Below are positions 6,448 to 7,535 of a stretch of DNA of 7,535 nt, in pieces; positions within the stretch are counted from its first letter, which is position 1, and each line of letters begins with the position of its first letter. Position numbers and translations under genes: made by a program. Below the pieces are notes generated by a model. It was not told where the DNA came from, made no database searches, and saw only the letters and a list, made by a program, of their open reading frames with translations. The stretch is from CAYRUP01 sp964427485 (lineage in GTDB: Bacteria > Pseudomonadota > Gammaproteobacteria > DSM-16500), in contig CAYRUP010000094.1 of the NCBI GenBank assembly GCA_964427485.1, positions 1-7,535 on the forward strand, given 5' to 3'.

Positions 6448-6504
6448 AGAGTTTTTGGTGGGCTCGTAAAGCACCTCGTGTAGTCATAAAAGAATAGGTA
6501 ATAA

Positions 6505-7350
6505 ATGATTTATTTGAACGGTAAAATTGTTCCAGAAAAAGAAGCAAAACTGGAGTATAACGATAGAGGATTTTTATTGAGTGATGGTTTATTTGAAACG
6601 ATGAGAGCTTATGAGGGGAAAGTAGCTTGTTTAACAGATCATTATGAAAGATTAAAAAAATCGGCTCAATACTTGAATATTCCGTTTATTATGTGTATTC
6701 AAGAGATGGAAAATATTGTTAATCAATTATTAGAAAAATGTGAGTTAAATGGTAAAAATGCGAGTTTAAGGCTGACTCTTACACGCGGCACAGGACCAAG
6801 GGGTTTGTTGCCTCCCGAAAATGTGAATCCTACGATAATGTTAACTGCATTTCCATTTGCAAATAATCAGGTTAAACCAATTAAAGCAATAGTTAGTGAA
6901 ATAAGAAGAAACGAATTTTCTCCATTGTCAAATGTTAAGTCGCTTTGTTATTTAGATAATATAATGGCAAGACAAATCGCAGCAAATCAATCCGCTGACG
7001 AGTGTATCATGCTTAACACAAAAGGCGATGTTGCGTGTGCGAGTGTTGCGAATATATTTATGGTAACTGCTAAAGGAATAAGTACCCCACGTATTGAAGA
7101 CGGAGTGTTGCCTGGTATAACTAGAAAAACAATTATTATTATTTGCAAAGAAAATAATGTTCCTATTTTTGAGGAACCAATTAAGGAAGCTGAATTAATA
7201 AAAGCTAAAGAAATTTTTTTGACTAATCGATTAATTGAAATACAGCCCGTTGTGGGAATTAATAAGCGCTTAATTAATTCAGGAAAAGTTGGGAGCATAA
7301 CAGTAATGATTCAAGCGCTTTATAAAAATTATTTAACTGGTAAGTTATGA
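6505..7350 (+). CDS. Class IV PLP-dependent aminotransferase / lyase (D-AAT, BCAT, ADC lyase superfamily)
   Basis: A 281-residue fold-type IV PLP enzyme. Evidence in order: YNDRGFLLSDGLFETMRAYEG at 18-38, HYERLKKSA at 46-54, RGTGPRGLLPP at 94-104, the PLP lysine Lys145 in NVKSLCYLDNIMARQIA, GDVACASVANIF at 174-185, and TPRIEDGVLPGITRKTI at 194-210, the phosphate-binding stretch. Length and lysine position match Bacillus D-amino acid aminotransferase, but that enzyme's Arg98-x-His100 carboxylate trap is not kept (Arg99-Gly-Leu101). The RG..RG..PP pattern is closer to aminodeoxychorismate lyase-like members, so the reaction is unsettled. The usual Glu contacting the PLP ring nitrogen aligns with Cys178. 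AGG at 6496-6498 lies 6 bases before the ATG. It is AT-richer than its neighbours and 9 of 13 arginines use AGA/AGG, versus 0 of 11 in map. Confidence 0.85.
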   Translation: MIYLNGKIVPEKEAKLEYNDRGFLLSDGLFETMRAYEGKVACLTDHYERLKKSAQYLNIPFIMCIQEMENIVNQLLEKCELNGKNASLRLTLTRGTGPRGLLPPENVNPTIMLTAFPFANNQVKPIKAIVSEIRRNEFSPLSNVKSLCYLDNIMARQIAANQSADECIMLNTKGDVACASVANIFMVTAKGISTPRIEDGVLPGITRKTIIIICKENNVPIFEEPIKEAELIKAKEIFLTNRLIEIQPVVGINKRLINSGKVGSITVMIQALYKNYLTGKL

Positions 7351-7535
7351 AGTTAATACAACAAATGATCTTAGAACCTGTTCAAAGTCTTTTTAAATGG
7401 ATGATATCATTGCTGCCTGCTTTTCACCTCTCCCCTTGTGGGCTACCCTGCACACACATCTTCGTTTTTAAATTGACCTTAATCTTTGCGTCATCCCGCG
7501 CATGCTTCTGGCGCGGGACCCAGCGACTTTTTTTG
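7347..7535 (+). CDS. Open frame overlapping the aminotransferase stop, runs off the right edge (doubtful)
   Basis: An ATG at 7347 overlaps the TGA of the aminotransferase (ATGA), and the frame stays open for 63 codons to the window end. It begins MKLIQQMILEPVQSLFKW and continues MISLLPAFHLSPC. The ATGA overlap is a normal sign of translational coupling. However, the last third is encoded by the GC-rich inverted repeat at 7494-7518, so its predicted residues (SSRACFWRGTQRLF) look like spurious translation of a repeat. I recognise no family. It may be a real small downstream gene, one interrupted by a repeat, or chance. No separate ribosome-binding site is evident. Confidence 0.2.
   Translation, partial: MKLIQQMILEPVQSLFKWMISLLPAFHLSPCGLPCTHIFVFKLTLIFASSRACFWRGTQRLFL
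7494..7518. repeat. GC-rich inverted repeat, probable dispersed palindromic element
   Basis: TCCCGCGC (7494-7501) and GCGCGGGA (7511-7518) are perfect 8-base arms around a 9-base loop, set in the context CGTCATCCCGCG ... GCGGGACCCAGCG. This layout resembles the GTCAT-CCCGCG / CGCGGGA-CCAG intergenic palindromes that occur in many copies in several bacterial genomes. It stands out as GC-rich in an AT-rich stretch. Seven Ts (7528-7534) follow 9 bases later, so it might also help end transcription from the plus strand. Copy number cannot be judged here. Confidence 0.55.

Noticed and set aside
6448..6504. Gap between the phospholipase-like gene and the aminotransferase examined for a terminator or promoter
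   Set aside because: Only a weak GGTG/CACC pairing without a U-tract and no convincing -35/-10 pair; nothing that can be supported.
6987..7298. Minus-strand open frame of 103 codons opposite the aminotransferase
   Set aside because: Antisense to conserved class IV aminotransferase motifs; hydrophobic composition follows from the AT-rich sense strand.
7371..7396. Sequence AGAACCTGTTCAAAGTCT considered as an insertion-sequence end
   Set aside because: It vaguely recalls transposon termini, but no matching inverted repeat, transposase fragment or target duplication is visible within the window.
7401..7410. ATGATATCAT palindrome considered as an operator
   Set aside because: Ten-base AT-rich palindromes arise often by chance, and there is no promoter or gene start next to it.

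Overview
The window looks like chromosome from a Legionella/Coxiella-type gammaproteobacterium (order Legionellales). This rests on the gene order, on the EF-Ts, PyrH and Map sequences (which resemble Legionella proteins as I remember them), on a moderate-to-low G+C content, and on a secreted phospholipase C of the Legionella PlcA / Pseudomonas fluorescens PLC type. No database search was possible, so the taxon is an inference.

Left two thirds, minus strand: a textbook translation and envelope operon, read right to left as rpsB (S2), tsf (EF-Ts), pyrH (UMP kinase), frr (ribosome recycling factor), uppS (undecaprenyl diphosphate synthase) and cdsA (CDP-diglyceride synthase, cut by the left edge). 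The distal genes pyrH-frr-uppS-cdsA are packed with gaps of 3 bases or with short overlaps. The two proximal junctions are wider and each holds a strong RNA hairpin: a perfect 28-bp palindrome between rpsB and tsf, and a GC-core hairpin sharing bases with a second inverted repeat between tsf and pyrH. Upstream of rpsB is a long leader matching the conserved gammaproteobacterial S2 autoregulatory leader (t44/tff of E. coli), preceded by a good sigma-70 promoter with a GC-rich discriminator.

Right third, plus strand: map (methionine aminopeptidase type I) is divergent from rpsB, as in E. coli. It is followed after 17 bases by a gene with a strong ribosome-binding site for an exported zinc-dependent phospholipase C-like protein, then by a class IV PLP aminotransferase. 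The aminotransferase is clearly AT-richer, uses mostly AGA/AGG for arginine, and lacks the usual PLP-pyridine glutamate.

The last 185 bases hold an open frame that overlaps the aminotransferase stop (ATGA) and runs into a GC-rich inverted repeat that looks like a dispersed genomic palindrome. The core operon is ordinary. The items worth a second look are the operon hairpins, the shared rpsB/map promoter region, the phospholipase beside map, the atypical aminotransferase and the right-edge repeat. I saw no CRISPR array, tRNA, rRNA or intact insertion sequence.
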